From NCBI GenBank assembly GCA_024449915.1, contig JAMZAV010000051.1, positions 1 through 64,000 of the forward strand: DNA of 64,000 nucleotides, written 5' to 3'. Under the pieces are notes generated by a model. That model did no database searches, was not told the DNA's origin, and saw only the letters and a program-made list of their open reading frames with translations. This DNA comes from Sweltsa coloradensis (Eukaryota > Arthropoda > Insecta > Plecoptera > Chloroperlidae). Shown one piece after another: positions 24,231 to 37,650 of the stretch. The position numbers and the translations under genes were made by a program. Position 1 is the stretch's first letter, and every line of letters starts with the position of its first letter.

Positions 24231-24690
24231 CTAGGAAACATTCCCTTTCCTCAAACCCATCATTTTATACCTTATGTGTTCCCGGGTACTCAACATATGA
24301 CTATCGCTCACTCGTCTAACAACGACTTTGGCGTTTTTCTAGTCTAGTTGGCTAAGGCGCCTTTATACCCGGCGGGTTCAAACTTATAACGGTCGGGATA
24401 GATTTGGTTGTTTATGGATTAGTTTATTTTTTATGGAAAATTATAGAACATGTTTTAAAATTCATATTATATAATATTATTGAAAACATAGCCGGTACGA
24501 AATACGAGAAATGATTGCAAGTCTTACTCAATCTCTTAGCGGAATGTTGGGTACCTTTGAGCGTGCTAGATTCGACACACCGATCACTGCATGGAAACTC
24601 ACTGCCTTACAAACATGATCCGACAAAAAAAAAATCAGAAAAAAAAATACAAAATTCAGAGCAATCTGTTTAGCCGTTACAGTCGTTTAA
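24231..24690 (+). mobile_element. Family B element, copy 2 (shortened)
   Basis: It opens 'aactaggaaacattccctttc', where the left inverted repeat is deleted to a few bases, followed by one degenerate 190-bp-type unit. It then has the right end 'ctcgtctaacaacgactttg' plus 'gcgtttttctag'. A tRNA-like head follows directly ('tctagttggctaaggcgcc', 'cgggttcaaac'), then the shared body 'aaaacatagccggtacgaaa' and a tail 'aatctgtttagccgttac'. The same order of parts as 3321-4495 shows the inverted-repeat piece and the tRNA-like piece travel together. Confidence 0.75.
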
Positions 24691-27549
24691 AAAACATATC
24701 TTGCGCCGTTTGACTTGAATTGTAAGACAAGCCAAATAATTGTTCAACATGAGAAATGTGTCTCACCCTCTCGCCTTCTGTTAGTTTTTGTAGATGGGTC
24801 CCTCTCGTAAGTGTGACAAGCAAGCAGTGGGTTGGCTAGGCTAGCGCCCGCGGCGCAGTTCAGCAGGGTACGCCTACGTGCCCAGGCCGAGATACTCCTG
24901 CAGGAGGCGTCAGCAGGATCCGCGCGCGGCCTCAGCTACAGGTGACAGAGCGATCCGAATAAAATCGATCTTAAACACTTTACCAGTGAAATTAGTTTAA
25001 TTTGCAAACAACAACCACAACTCGGCACTCGCCGTAACGAGGCGGGGTTGCCGTGTTGTCGCAAATTGGTTTCGTTTAGACGCGGCAACATGGCGGGTTC
25101 CGCATCGACTGAATGCCGGGCGGTAGAGAGAATTGGAAATCTGAGATATACGGTTCGAGTACTACACTTACTTTGACGTTTCTTTATTTCCAAAATGATG
25201 GGAAATTCCCTGCTGCCCCCCCCAAAACCCCCCCCCCCCCCCCCGCCTAAGTCCCGCCTGTAGCGCCCGGGAGCCAGAGGGATGGGGGCAACTCAGCGTG
25301 GCCAAACTCGGCGGTTCCGATACTTTTTACATGGAAATCTACAGCAAATGTGAAAATGCAAATAAGAATGTGGGAACTGAGCTTTGTGGACGAGAGTGTG
25401 CAACAAAAACAGATTCGTAGACACAAATAGGCAACTACTGTGACCAGGGGGTCTATACTAACGTGCAAAGGAGGAATTTATAAAAAGGCCCTTTTTTTTT
25501 AAGGAGTGTCTAAAACGGGGAATACAAAATTTCATTTGAAAAACATTTTTTTTTTTAAAAAAAAAGACTAAATTTTGGTGAAACAGATAAAATCAAAAAG
25601 AAACTAAACAAAATTTAAACAGAAAAATCACTTTTAATCTTTTGTAAAAACAAAACTTCGGTCCCAAAAACAGAAGTCATCGCAAAAGAGATGTTTTTTT
25701 AAAAGGGAAACAGTTCGGGTATGGTTTAAGGGGGGTTTTGGTCGGAATGAAAACCAATAACCGTAGAAACCATACGATCCACTCACGACAAGCTGAAGAA
25801 TATTCGTCTGTCAACCGTCCCTATATTTAATCAACATACAATTTGTCAATTCTTTTGTAGTGGGGCTCAGAGGGTCTTTACATTGGAACCACGAGGAGGG
25901 AACAGTGGCGCGCGGCCAGGCCTAGCGAGGGGAGACCCGAAGCTGCATGCTTATACAGACAGGCCCCGCTGAAGACTCGAGCACCTGAAGACAATTTTAT
26001 TTTTATTATTTTACCCTAAAAGTGGAGCAGGAAGCGACCCTGGTCTTTACACTTTTGTGTCCTACATCCATCGTAAATGAAACTAAAAATTAAAAAACGA
26101 ACTTACATTTAAGTAGGCATTCTTTTGACAAAAATGACAAGATAAAAATTAACCAAATACATAAAATTGATACAGTCAATAATAAGAAAAAAATTTATGA
26201 AACGGCTAGATAAAAAGTGAATATAATTGTATTGATATTGAAAAAAATAAGAAAAATTTAATGAAATGACAGATTAAAAGAAAAACATGATAAAAAATTG
26301 ATAGTATTTTTAAAAAATTTAAGCAATTTCAATTTATATAATAGAAATTGCGGTAGCACCTCCTAAAACTCTCCAATGCCACACCGTTTGTACAACTTGG
26401 CAGTAAGTTATGGTTTGTCAGAAAAAAAATAAATAAGAATAGTAAAAGATAAAAGCTTGAGGGAATTCGCCTTTCCTACGACACACCGCTCAATCCATAT
26501 TATATGAAATACCCTTACTTGGGGAAACTCACATTTTAGATGATTCCTGCTGAACGGTTGGTAGGCCCTAATATCATTAACAAATTTTGCATGAATATTT
26601 ATGAAGTACTTTTATATTGATATCTAAACTTGGTTGCAAAAAATTTACCATAAAGATCCATTGCGAGACGTAAGTCGACCAAGACGTGAAAAATGGGAAA
26701 TCCAAAACATGGATTTCAATTCAAAAAAATTCCCATAAAACCGTTTCCAAATGCAAACCTGCCGTTCACTTTTTGATTTGAACGTTGTTATCCTTTTTGA
26801 AAATTTTTGAAGTTGCCCAAAATTGAGTAAATTACAGAGATTTTACGATTTTTTTAATCCACAATCAATCAATAATTTTGGAATACGCGTACTGGATGCC
26901 ATATTAATTCTTTATCAATGTTCGAGTGAAATATGATACCCATTTAATTAACCGTATACGGGAAAATTCCAGGAGGGGGGCGCTTAAACTCGTCTCCGTG
27001 CGAGCTTAAGACGCTCGCATTTCAAAATGGCTGATTGTAAAAAGTATATTACTCTCGTCTAAGCAGTCATAACTACATAGTACTACACAACAACGTTTCG
27101 CCACTGCGAAAATACAACTCCTGCCCCTGTATTTACATTTTGAATACGGTCGCCTGCGCCCCTAATCTTTTGTTGATCTTGCGCTGCGCAGTTTCAATCA
27201 TACCTGACCTAAACCAACATCGTGTTATTCATAAGTGTAATAGGATATTCTAGTCTAGCTGATGGATGTGGCTTGATGTAGCTATCACCTGGGGATCTGG
27301 GGCGGCGCTGAGCGTCTCACGTCGTTTACCAATAAGATGCCGACGCGCATGTCCTGGCACATTGTGTTCTTCTCGAGAGCGTTATCTGCACACGCAAACT
27401 AAACAAAAATACTAAGACTGATGCAAATTTAATGCATTTTAAAATATATTGGTTTTTACGAGTTCATTGTTGTCACAGACGTATCGCAGTTACAGATCAA
27501 AGCTACAGGACAAGACTAGATATTTGTTCTGTGTCTAAAATTCTCTAAA
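24691..27549. other. No recognised gene; poly-C and A-rich tracts
   Basis: Holds a split C run (about 25216-25246) and a stretch with long A and T runs at 25480-25760. Short A+T-rich near-repeats follow at 26040-26340. G+C-rich 24830-24960 is open in two plus frames but short and unrecognised. No gene is called. Confidence 0.5.
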
Positions 27550-29465
27550 TAAATTTTAAAAAAAAGTTGGCCAAATGTTGTTTCGTTTAAAGAAGAAGGC
27601 CCCTTGAAAAATAGTTTAAGTTAATTTGGGGGCATTTTAACGGGCCCGGTACTTCAGGCGGAAGGGGGATGGCACGCGGTTCAACTTTTGTCACGCTTCC
27701 GTCTAAAGCTAAGGAGTTTTTTGTCCCGACCTCGTAAACGTGGAAATATTGCTTCAGAGAAATGTCACACAAAAAGATAATTTGCCTGACGACCATTGTG
27801 TCGCGTTAAATACTTTTTTCTGGTTTCTTTTTTTTTGGGGCGATATTTTTAACCCGGGGGGATGGTTTTGTTACCTTGTTTTCCCGTGGGGGCCGTGAAA
27901 GGCGGCCATTACTAAGCACTCGTATACGGGGCGGCCCTCAACATGAGTGCGCGCAATGATGGGGACTAAGTATTATTTTGTGTGGGTCATATTTTAACTT
28001 CCAACCATCTCCAGTTGCCACAATCATACTAAAAATGACTAGTAAAAAAAAAGGGTTCATATAAAAGAAAATATGAAAATATAGACAAATGTAATTATTT
28101 AATTGGTAAATAAATAATAGAATATTTATCAACAACTAGATTTGGAAGGGTTAAATTGCAATTACAAAATATTATTGTATAATCTATTGATTATAGACAA
28201 GCTCTATATATTTACCAATTGATAAATTAAAGCTAATTTTAGGAGCAAACGCTGCATGTTTGAACGTAGAGTGAATAATTTGATTACACAGCTATACAGT
28301 TGTTCATTTCAATCATAGTCTCAATCCAGCCCCAATAGTCTGGAGGTTAATCTCTCATCGTGATAAGTTGCCATATGTTATGATAATACACAAGGTGAAC
28401 CACCACACGATTAACATACGATACAATTATATCGTATAAAAGGTACATAACGAGATAATATCAGAATAAAACGAACCACGACATGGAAATGTTTGCATGA
28501 CCACAATTGCGTATATTAATATGCGTTACGTCCGTCGGCATTTGGGGGGGAAAAATGTTACTAAAAAAACCATTTTGTGCGACTTTTCAGATCTCTTAGG
28601 GCTGGAATCTTTCCCAATTTAAAAAAAGAAGCCCCTATGATAGACTGATTTTATTTCGAATTAGCGCCAGCCCCTAACGTTACTGTTTGGGGGGCCCCAG
28701 CACTAACTTGCAATGAGGGACAAGCGACACGGATATCAAGCTACGAATTATTTAAAATCAATGTTTTATTCGTCGGGCAACTAACGCGACATTACCTACA
28801 TACGACTTCAAACAGATGATCTGCTACAACTACTAGTACAATATGGTATAGAGAACATATATAACAGACAAGTGGACACAGATCCAATTTATTAATAATA
28901 ATTATTAATTATTATTATTTTATTATTAATTTTAATTTTTTATATGTTTATTTATATTTTATTATGTGATAAAAGCTGAAATTGTTTCTATTAAATTGAT
29001 TTGTTACCATCAATTGCGTTTTAATTTATTGGTATTAAATTGTATCCCAATAATATAATAAAACCAATAAACGCGCATTGAAATTGGCAAGTTCTAAAAT
29101 TTTTCTTAGGATTTAAATTTAGAACTTGTTTTAAAAAATGGTGGAAATTTTTTTTGCGAAAAATTTTCACATCTTTAGAAAGGGTTTGTTCAACGAGGTT
29201 CCCAAATAAAACGGAAAAAAAAGGGTGGGAAAGGGGTTTTCCTTTGGCAAAGATGTTAAAAGGTAAAAGAAAAGGGGATACAGAAGGGGACCACAAAAAA
29301 AAGCCCCTTCAATTCAAAAGGCGGCATAAAAGAAAGGCCTATTTTTTCTTTTTTGAGTAAAAATTGGGTAATGTGTTAAAAACGTGCCACTTGGAAAAAT
29401 TTTCGTAAGATTTTAAAAAAGGGTTTTTTAAGGGGGGGCCTGAAAAGTCAACCTTACGATTAAAA

Positions 29466-29932
29466 AGGGCCGCCATTTTGGTATTATTATTTTTTTTTTT
29501 TTTTGAATAAACATACTGAAAAATGAAAAAAGGTGCACTTAGCACTGGGCCTTTCTTAAGAATTTAAAGTTTAAAAGGGGGGGGAGCCAAGAACAATTCT
29601 TAATTAAAAAGGGCGCCATAAATACAAGGGTTTAAATTATTTTTAATTTTTTAAAGAAAAAGACGGCAAAAAATGATGGGAAGTGCCTTGGCAAACATTT
29701 CTTGAGAGTCAAAGAAGGTTAACGAGGGGGGCCAAAAAAAATTCCCTTACGATAAAAAAGGGCCGCCACGATAAAAAATTTGGGGTACCTTATTAGTCTC
29801 TTTTCAAATTTTAAACAAAGGGTTAAAAAATGATAGGAAGGGTGCCATTTGGCAAAAGTTTAAAATTGTGCATGGTTTACAGGGGGGGGGAGCCAAAGAA
29901 AAATTTCCCCCCAAATTAAAAATGGCCGCCGT
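29466..29932 (-). repeat. Left-arm tandem units (about 155 bp)
   Basis: The motif AAAAAGGGCCGCCATTTTG or a decayed form recurs at about 29462, 29604, 29752 and 29920, a spacing of 142-168 bp. Units share 'ggggggccaaagaaaaattc'-like text after the motif. They are inverted relative to the right-arm units. Confidence 0.65.
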
Positions 29933-30968
29933 GATTGAAAATGTGTTTGTTTCCTTTATTCCTATATCAATTAAAATTTTAATTTTAACCCTTTTTTAAA
30001 AAAAGATTTATATGAAAAAAAAACATCATGTCGATTTCTAAAAACGTGGACATTTGAGCACTTTTCCTTACTTCTTTTTTAAATTTTTTGTTGACGTTGT
30101 TTATTATGTCTTCTTTCCCAGGAAATACTGAATAGGAAAACAAAATATAAAAGGCGAACATAGCTGTAACGAGATAAAACCATCCGAAAAAACAGATTTA
30201 ATATTTATCCTTTTTAAATTTTTTTAAGTCTATAAACTTTTTAAACGGGGTTTTCCCCTGGGTTGAAAGCATTCTTTTCGGCATTTTTGAACTAGCAACG
30301 TACAGGGAAACGGCTCTTTGCATGGGCATCGTGTGAGTTTCCCTTTCTTACAGGGAGCATTTGACAAGCTCTCTGCAGCAGTCCCTATCTGGGCATCTAG
30401 ACCTTTTGGGATGTCAACTCAACCATTCAAGAACCCCCCCATTCTTTCGCTGATAAGAATTGGCGTTAAAATATCAGCACTTAAAGATGTTCTCCTTTTA
30501 TAAATCACGCTGAATGTGAAGCTGCAGTGCGTCTTGAGTGGGAGGAAGACGTCAAAACTTTTTTCCTCGAGTGAAAAGGATTTTCTTTTCTGCATTGACG
30601 TTTTCCTAATCCGTGGTCCACCGTACAAAAAAAAAATTCCGTTTTTAGCGTCTTAAATGGTTTTGGAACCCTTTCCGCAACGGACAGGAAATTTCATGAA
30701 AACTGGTGACATCATCGAAAGATTTCCTTTTTTCCCTTTGGGAGATGGAGGATCGGTGTCGCTGCAAAAAAATAGAAACCCTCAAAGCTGTCGATTTTTC
30801 TTCCCCAAGGCGCGGTTTTCGTGTGCCAAAATATCTTTGTTTTTTCCCTATCCAAAGCAACCCCCAAATATAACAGCCCCCACAGCCTGAGTTTGTAAAG
30901 AATGAGCCAGCGATATGACTATGTCTGTATCCAAGTGTAAAAAGAAAACTCTCTTTCCCCCAGACTTT

Positions 30969-31001
30969 TGGCCGCATCCCTCACGTGTGAATATGCGGCC
31001 A
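30969..31001. repeat. Palindrome near the centre of the foldback
   Basis: TGGCCGCAT (30969-30977) and ATGCGGCCA (30993-31001) form a perfect 9-bp stem around a 15-nt loop. The loop itself contains the smaller palindrome CACGTG. It sits close to the point where the two long arms would fold. Confidence 0.8.
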
Positions 31002-31549
31002 TCGCCCCATCAAAAAATTCACATGAAATACCATTTAAAGGCCCCCCCTCAGCATTTTGGATGATACGATAATTGATCCACGTTGGGCCAATTTCTGCAA
31101 AATTTAAACTGTGTAGGAGCGTGATTTGCGAGAAAAGGAAAACGCTCCTGTTGTTTTGGGCAGTGAAGAAAATCGTTCCTTTTTCCGGTATGGTGAAAGT
31201 AACAAGACAAAAAACCAAGTACAAAAAAAGAAAGAAATCTCCCGCGTTTGGGAAACGTTTCCAAACCATTCAAGACGTCTTAGAAAGTTAGGTTACGACG
31301 CACACACGGGGTGTAGAAAAGTCAAATGAAGCAAAAAAATTTCTTTACGTCGAGGAACAAAAGTGTTGACAGTCTTCCTCCCATTTAAGACGCACTGCAG
31401 CTTCACATTGCGTGATGCTTTTCAAGGAAGACTCTTTGGGAAATCGACCAGATTTTTATTTCATTTTAATATTTTATTTTTGATAAGGAATAGGTTAAAT
31501 TTAAATTTGAATGTGAAAGGAAAAAAGGAAACTAGGGGATTTTCTCAAG

Positions 31550-32350
31550 GGGCCATTTTGAAATTTTTAAGGGTATTTTTCTTGGCTTCCATGGAAACCA
31601 TATACAACACCTTAAAAAAAGTTTTTTGGCCCAATGGCCATTTTTATCATTTGCCGTAGTTCACATTTAAAATAGGAAACAAAACCATTTTTTAAAACAT
31701 GGGGGACCATTTTGAAGTAAGTGAGATTTTTTCTTGGCTCCCCCACTGTAAAAACCTGCACAATATTTTGAGAGTACTTTTGCCAAATGGGGACCTAGCT
31801 TCCATCTTATTTACCCCGTTCTTGAAAATTTGGAGACTAATAAGGTACGCAATTGTTATTCGGGGCGGCCATTTTGGATCGAAAGGAATTTTTTTTGGGT
31901 CCCCTCTGTTAACCTTCTTTGACTCTCAAGAAAAAGTTTTGGGCCAAAGGGCACCTTTATCATTATTTTCCCTCTTTTTTCATTAAAAAATTAGAAATAA
32001 ATTTAAAAACCCCTTTTCATTTGGCCGCCCTTTTGAAATTGTAAAGATGTTGTTCTTGGGTCCCCCTCTGTAAAAATTTTAAGATAAATTTAAGAAAAAC
32101 CTATGCTAATGGGCCCCTTTTTTTATTATTTGCAGTATGTTTATATTCAAAAAAGGAAAAAAATAATTTTTTTAAAAAGGGGCGGCCCTTTTTAAACGTA
32201 AGGTTGACTTTTCAGGTCCCCCAAATGTAAAAACCCTTTTAAAATCTTTTAAAAAAATTTTTTGCCCAAATGCACGTTCCTAAAAACATTTACCCTATTT
32301 TTAACTCAAAAAAAGTTAAAAAATCGGTATTTTTCAGGCCGCCATTTTTA
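31550..32350 (+). repeat. Right-arm tandem units (about 155 bp)
   Basis: The motif GGGGCGGCCATTTTG or a variant recurs at about 31550, 31702, 31861, 32020, 32175 and 32335, a spacing of 151-160 bp. Each unit continues with a 'cttggctcccc..tgtaaa' phrase. At least six units are visible against four clear ones in the left arm. Confidence 0.7.
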
Positions 32351-32460
32351 ATCGAAGGGACATTTTTCGGGCTCCCCTTCTGTATCGCTTTTTTTTTTAC
32401 CTTATGAACATCTTTGCCAAGTGAAACCTTCCTACCCTTTTTTGCCGTTTTATTTTGTGA

Positions 32461-34880
32461 AAAGCTCAGATATTTTTAATCTAATAATGTAAGTTTTCGT
32501 CCCTGCGGCTAAAACCCCGGCTCGAGCGTGCGCGGCCCTCAACTAGTGTGTTTACTTATAACAGCCAAACCTTAACCCCCTAAAGGAATGAATTAAAAAA
32601 AAGGGGCCCCGTCTCTCCTTCCACAAAAACGTCAGTGTCCCTATAACTCATCCCGAAAAAACTTTGGCAAAAAAGAAAATTTTCGATTTTAATTTAACGT
32701 AATAGTTATCCAAATTCTTTTTTTTATTTTTAAAAGTAAATAACATGCAATTCCCATTTTGCCAAACTTTTTTGAGGTGCTGTTATGGGCACTGTAGTTT
32801 TTGGGAAGGGGAGATGGCTTGGGCCCTTTTTTAGATCCATTCTTTTGAGTGTGTAAGGTTTGGCTTATTTCTAAAAAGTTTTTGTATGGTGTGTCATTAC
32901 TTTTTCAAGTTTCCTTACAAAATTATTTTTAAAATATAAATTTTTTAAAAACAAAGGATTTAATTCATGTATTCAGTAACAATATGGATATAAAATACTA
33001 GACCCCCGGGTTATGTACATCCGGGGGAAGGTGGTATAAACCCGGGCGGTATAAGGGGGCTGGGCCCCAAATTTTTGGTTCTGGGGGATGAGTTTAAAAA
33101 CGCAATTTGAAACGAAGTCGTTTTCGTTTTTTAAAAAATTGGATTCTTTAACGGTATCGTGAAAACTCATGGGTTTGAGTTTAAAGCATTGATATTAAAA
33201 ACCCCCATAGTAGGGTAGATTGCATTCCTTACCTCCGCACAGGCGCGGCGTACAAATTGAAGACCAAACCGGGCCCTTTCAAAATGGCGTTTGGTGTTTT
33301 AATTTATCTTTTTTAAGCATAAAGTATTTTACTGGATTTTGATATGGTTTTAGCTTTTGGGCATGGTATTAAACAAAAAAAAACAATACGAAATGTTGCT
33401 GGGAAATTTTGTAAACATTTTTTGGGGTTAAAGGCTAGTATGCTTTTCCTGTCAACCTGGGGGCAATCTTTAGAACTATTTGGCCACAAAACGCTCCCAT
33501 TTTTTTAACAATGAAACTGTCTTTTAAATGGCTTCTAATTGTACCGGGAAAGGGCACCGCTGCTGGGCTAGCCCATTTTTGGTTGGGCCCTTCCGTAGAA
33601 GGCGACCGTGCCATTCTGGGGTCGACGGGTATTGTTATTTTCATTGTTTTTATCAAGGGCTGATTTTTTGGGCGCCTTGCTCCAAAAGGTGCGTGCATCT
33701 ACAGGCCGTGTTTTAATGAAAAATTGGATTCTCGTTAAAAAGTTCATAAAACATATCATTTTTCTAAATAAATGAAGGATTTGAATAAAAAAATGAAAGA
33801 TTTATTGTCTACCCATGGTAGTTACAGGAAAATTTGGGCGAGGGACATTATTTTCCCTGTTTTAATGAAAAAATTTTTTAACCGCGCTTTCTTCAAAGAC
33901 CACCCACGACCCGGGAAAAAAACGTGGGGTTCTTGGTCTCGACCAAAAAGCAAAACAGCAACCACGCATCGTTTCTTGCAAATCTGATCTGTCTTGGTGC
34001 AAAATTTTTTTACTTAAAATTCTTGGTCGCAGACTGGTCGTTCTGGTCGCCTTTGCCCGGGAAAACAACCTATATAGGATGTATATGGTTTAAAAGAGTA
34101 TCACGAATCCAACACTTTAAAAATTTTCGTATAGCAAAAGACTCGAAAAGTTCTATATTTTTTCTAGTGGGAGTGCCTTTTATAAACGCGGGGCCCAAAC
34201 GAAAGACAAGTTGTATGAAAAATTTTATTGTTGCAATTATGTAAAACAAAACGTTGAGGCAAGTTATATCAGAACAATGTTGTGCGGCTAGGGTTTGGCT
34301 AGGGTTGTCAAACATGTATGTAAATATGAATTTTTCTAGTGAAATAGCCAAATGGAAAATTTAGACCTACACTTTTGCATTATAAAATTTTTCCCCTTGG
34401 GCCCAGGCCCGGGACGGGGTTCTGATTTGTTTTATGAAGTAAATACCCTTTTCTTGTTCCACACAAAGAAGAAAATTTTTAAAAGTCCGCTATTTGTTTT
34501 CGTATCGCCTTTTCCCCCCCCTAAATCTGCTTATACCGTCAACAAGTGTCAAGTAAATAGGTTACTTGTTGATTGATCCAAATGTTTAAGGCTTTTTTAA
34601 AACCTTTATTTGGAAGCCTTCCAAAAAACTTTTTTTAAAATTTTTTTTTCAAAAAAAAACATATTTCTATAACCTTAGTCCTGAAATTAAACTTGTAGTC
34701 CACCCGTCTGGTCAGAATCGGGGCCGACGTATTAGATGTTAGCTAGCAGTTTTGTAGCGACAGTAGCTACATCCTTTAAAAAGTTTGGGCCCGGGTTTTA
34801 AACCCTTTTTCCAAAGAAAAAATAATCGTACCCCCAAAAAAATTTGGGATGTGTTTTCAGGGAACTAAATCCCCTGATTT
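32461..34880. other. No recognised gene
   Basis: Continuation of the run-rich zone. Overlapping short frames on both strands at 33435-34351 lack domains. 'tcttggtcgcagactggtcg' near 34020 shows a small CTGGTCG-type internal repeat. Nothing else is identified. Confidence 0.45.
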
Positions 34881-37456
34881 TGTAGTTTTCAAAAATCACA
34901 TCACTTACTGACGGCTGGGTAACACCCGAAAAACACCCCAACTCTGCTTGGTGTATAAGGTGCTTGGTGTGTAGCCACCGCGGCTTGGCTGCGGCGCCCT
35001 AAAACGGGCACCTAGACCACACGGTCAATTACTTAAGTTTTCTGCGTTCATTATAGTTTCGCACTGGGACCGTAAATCGTAAATTAATACATTAAAAGTT
35101 CTTGGTTTAGTTGCACCTTACAACTTATTTAATAAATAGTGTGTTATTATGCGATGGCAGCATATTAAACGAGACTGTATAGTCACTGGTAACGAGGAAG
35201 GGAGGATTACACATACGACTCGTTTTATTATGTCTAGCACTAATTGCTTCTTAGTCTATGAACGTTTTGAACATGCTAGAAAGCAAGTGGTCCGTTGAAT
35301 GAATAATGATAATGATTATAAATTATTGATACTAATAACGTCATCAAACAAACGCGAAAAAGACTAACAAAATTATTATTAATGGATATTTTACAAGAAA
35401 TTCAGGTTAAGAAACCAACTATAACAATTTGAGCAACAATCACCAATTAAATTGAAAAAATTGGGATTGAGGCAAAAAGCAAAGGGGGGGGGGGAAGTGG
35501 GCCCCCCCCTTCTCCCCACCCCCCCCCCCTATACTCACCCCCCGTGAAGGAGAAGCCTGGCAAGATGTGGCAAGTTAACATCAAGTGCATAATTGATCAA
35601 ATGTCGAGTTTGCTCGCTAGATTGCACCACTCGCCGCAATTACCCCCCTTAATTAACATTCAGGCCAGGTAACTTCATGAATCAATTAAAGCGCATGCAG
35701 CCCTGCTTTAAACTTCGCCCCAACGAGCCTCTATAAGCCGTATGGTAATGCACGATGTTAATCATTAGGGGTAGCCAACCAATTAGTTGTAAACCTTTAC
35801 AGTAGCGGTTATGATGACCAATTAGAATACGCTTAATTAATTTACTAATGCTCGTTTGAGTCGGAACTCTTAGCCTACCATCAATACTTGCTTTGTTCGT
35901 TTTGTTCCAAGAGTAGCTGTTTGTTTTGTGTTGTAGCTACCTAGAAGCGTGGCATGTTGGAGAGAGACATTTTTAGCTAAAGCTATAGCTAGTATTATTT
36001 CATGTGCCAAGGTTCTCGCATATATTGAATATCTGGTTTGGACACTGTGAAGTTCGCAATAACATGAACATTTTTATTTTGTATTTTCTGTACGAATGTA
36101 TAGTATTTTTGTTTCAAATTGATATGTATTTAGCTTCTTTGTTTTGTGTGTCAACTACAGCAGCACGAAGAAAACTTATAATGAATCAAGAACTTTCAAC
36201 AAATCACTGTATTTTATTGGAGTGAAGCAACTTTTTCAAAATAACACATTTTAATAGTTAACTTTTAATCTCTCACTTGATAAGGTGCAGGTTTATTATA
36301 GAATTCTAAAATGTTATTTACATTGATAATATATAATACTGTAATCTCATTTTCGGGGCGTGTATAACATGTCGCACAACGCCTGTATATTTGTCATACT
36401 GGTGTGAAGGAACAAAAGGAACGAACAGGTTAACGTGTGCACAAGACAGCCCGAGTAAATGACTCAGTTCAGCTGTGCGGGATAAACAGGGAGTTAGCTA
36501 GGCCTACTCTACTGGGTGCGCATTGATAGCGTTAATCCGAACACAATTTATCGTATTTTACGCCGAATTCCGGCTGGTTGTCAGTGTGAAATATGATGAC
36601 ACGCCGAAGCGGAGGCAAGAGGCCGATTATGCAGGGTTAGAGTGTTTCTTCCAGTTCGCCACAGTATGCTCGGTAGCAATGCAAGTATAGCCAGAGATCT
36701 CATGTCATCTACACGAAGATGAACTTGAAGATAATAAAACATCATTGGCTTAGAACTAGAACTAAAAAACTAAACAGCAACTCAATAGAAAATGTATTTA
36801 TCAATATTCATGGAACATTGCGTTACCTGGAGATCTATTTACAAAGATTGTGGCTAAAAAGCCCTTCGCACAACAATCAAAACACAATGCCAACAATTAA
36901 AAAAATCCAAAACTATAAAAAACAATAAAATTCAAAAAACAATTACCTTTCTTCAGTCAGTCAAAAGAATAATACAATATTATAAATCCTTTTTCAAACA
37001 TATAATTGACAAATAGAAATATTATTTATAAATACAGTTACAAAGATGGTACTGTCGATCGAATAGTTGACGCATGTGAGTTGGTAAATAAACTCCCAGA
37101 TTGTGTAAACCGACTAGAACTAACTGACGTATAGAGAGGTCCTCTTATCCCTACTCTGGACTGTATCGTCGGAAACAGGGACAGATGTAGATTTGTTTAA
37201 AATGCATGTCCGTCAGCAACACAACTGATTTGCAATGCTCCTCACATAGCCTACCAAGCTGCTTCGTTCGCTTCTATCGGATTAAGAAATGTCTTGGATG
37301 CAATCGAACGTTATTAGATAACCTTTACAACGTTAAAAGTGGGCCCCCTGGCATACCCGACATCAATATGGTAAAGTACAAACTTCATGTGATAAAGTAA
37401 GGAGACGAACGCGGTGTCGTCCATGATTACTATCGTCAGGGAACAGTTCAACAGCA
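34881..37456. other. No recognised gene; mirrored G and C runs
   Basis: Base composition returns to that of the first 25 kb. At 35484-35529 a run of about 11 G, then 8 C and 11 C could fold into a very stable G:C hairpin. Open frames at 36004-36225 and 36719-36928 are A+T-rich and unremarkable. Confidence 0.55.
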
Positions 37457-37650
37457 ATGTTTCACATGACCGAAGGGGACGTTATTGGTATCGTCAGTCA
37501 GAGTTACAAAATGTTTCACCATGGAGATGGGGACGTTATTTGGTATCGGTTCAGGCATAAGTTCACAGCAATGTTTCACCATGGAGATGGGAACGTTATT
37601 TGGTATCGGTCAGGCATAAGTTCACAGCAATGTTTCACCATGGAGATGGG
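37457..37650. repeat. About 60-bp minisatellite, four units
   Basis: 'atgtttcaccatggagatgg' recurs at 37511, 37571 and 37630, with an older unit at 37457 (spacings 54, 60, 59). Because the period is close to a multiple of three, one frame stays open and yields a repetitive MFHHGDG translation. I regard that as a by-product of the repeat. Confidence 0.9.

Larger units (their letters stand above)
29190..32460. mobile_element. Foldback-like large inverted repeat with tandem-repeat arms
   Basis: The left arm (about 29190-30680) and right arm (about 31240-32460) are inverted copies. Matching pairs include 'cctgaaaagtcaaccttacg' at 29440 with its reverse complement at about 32195-32215, and 'tcttgagagtcaaagaaggt' near 29700 with 'ccttctttgactctcaagaa' near 31913. 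A third is 'gcagtgcgtcttgagtggga' near 30525 with 'cactgcagcttcacattgcg' context near 31390. Each arm is itself built of units of roughly 155 bp. Inverted arms made of tandem repeats define foldback (FB/TU-type) transposons. No transposase is visible. Divergence and indels between arms argue against a purely artefactual mirror. Confidence 0.7.
27550..34880. other. Homopolymer-heavy zone
   Basis: Runs of A, T, G and C of five to fourteen are far denser here than on either side (for example 'tttttttttgggg' near 27830 and 'aaaaaaagggg' patterns throughout 29-32 kb). Open frames are short and change frame often. The foldback structure lies inside. Either the underlying repeats are intrinsically run-rich, or the consensus is poorly polished across an inverted repeat. 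No gene can be supported. Confidence 0.6.

Noticed and set aside
24816..24956. G+C-rich segment open in two plus frames, with CAG|GTGACA at its end
   Set aside because: Too short, no convincing acceptor, no ATG in frame and no family recognised; not called as an exon.
30645..31269. Overlapping 110- and 116-codon minus-strand frames at the centre of the foldback
   Set aside because: Considered as a relic transposase, but no catalytic motif or recognisable similarity is visible and the homopolymer-rich sequence makes the frames unreliable.
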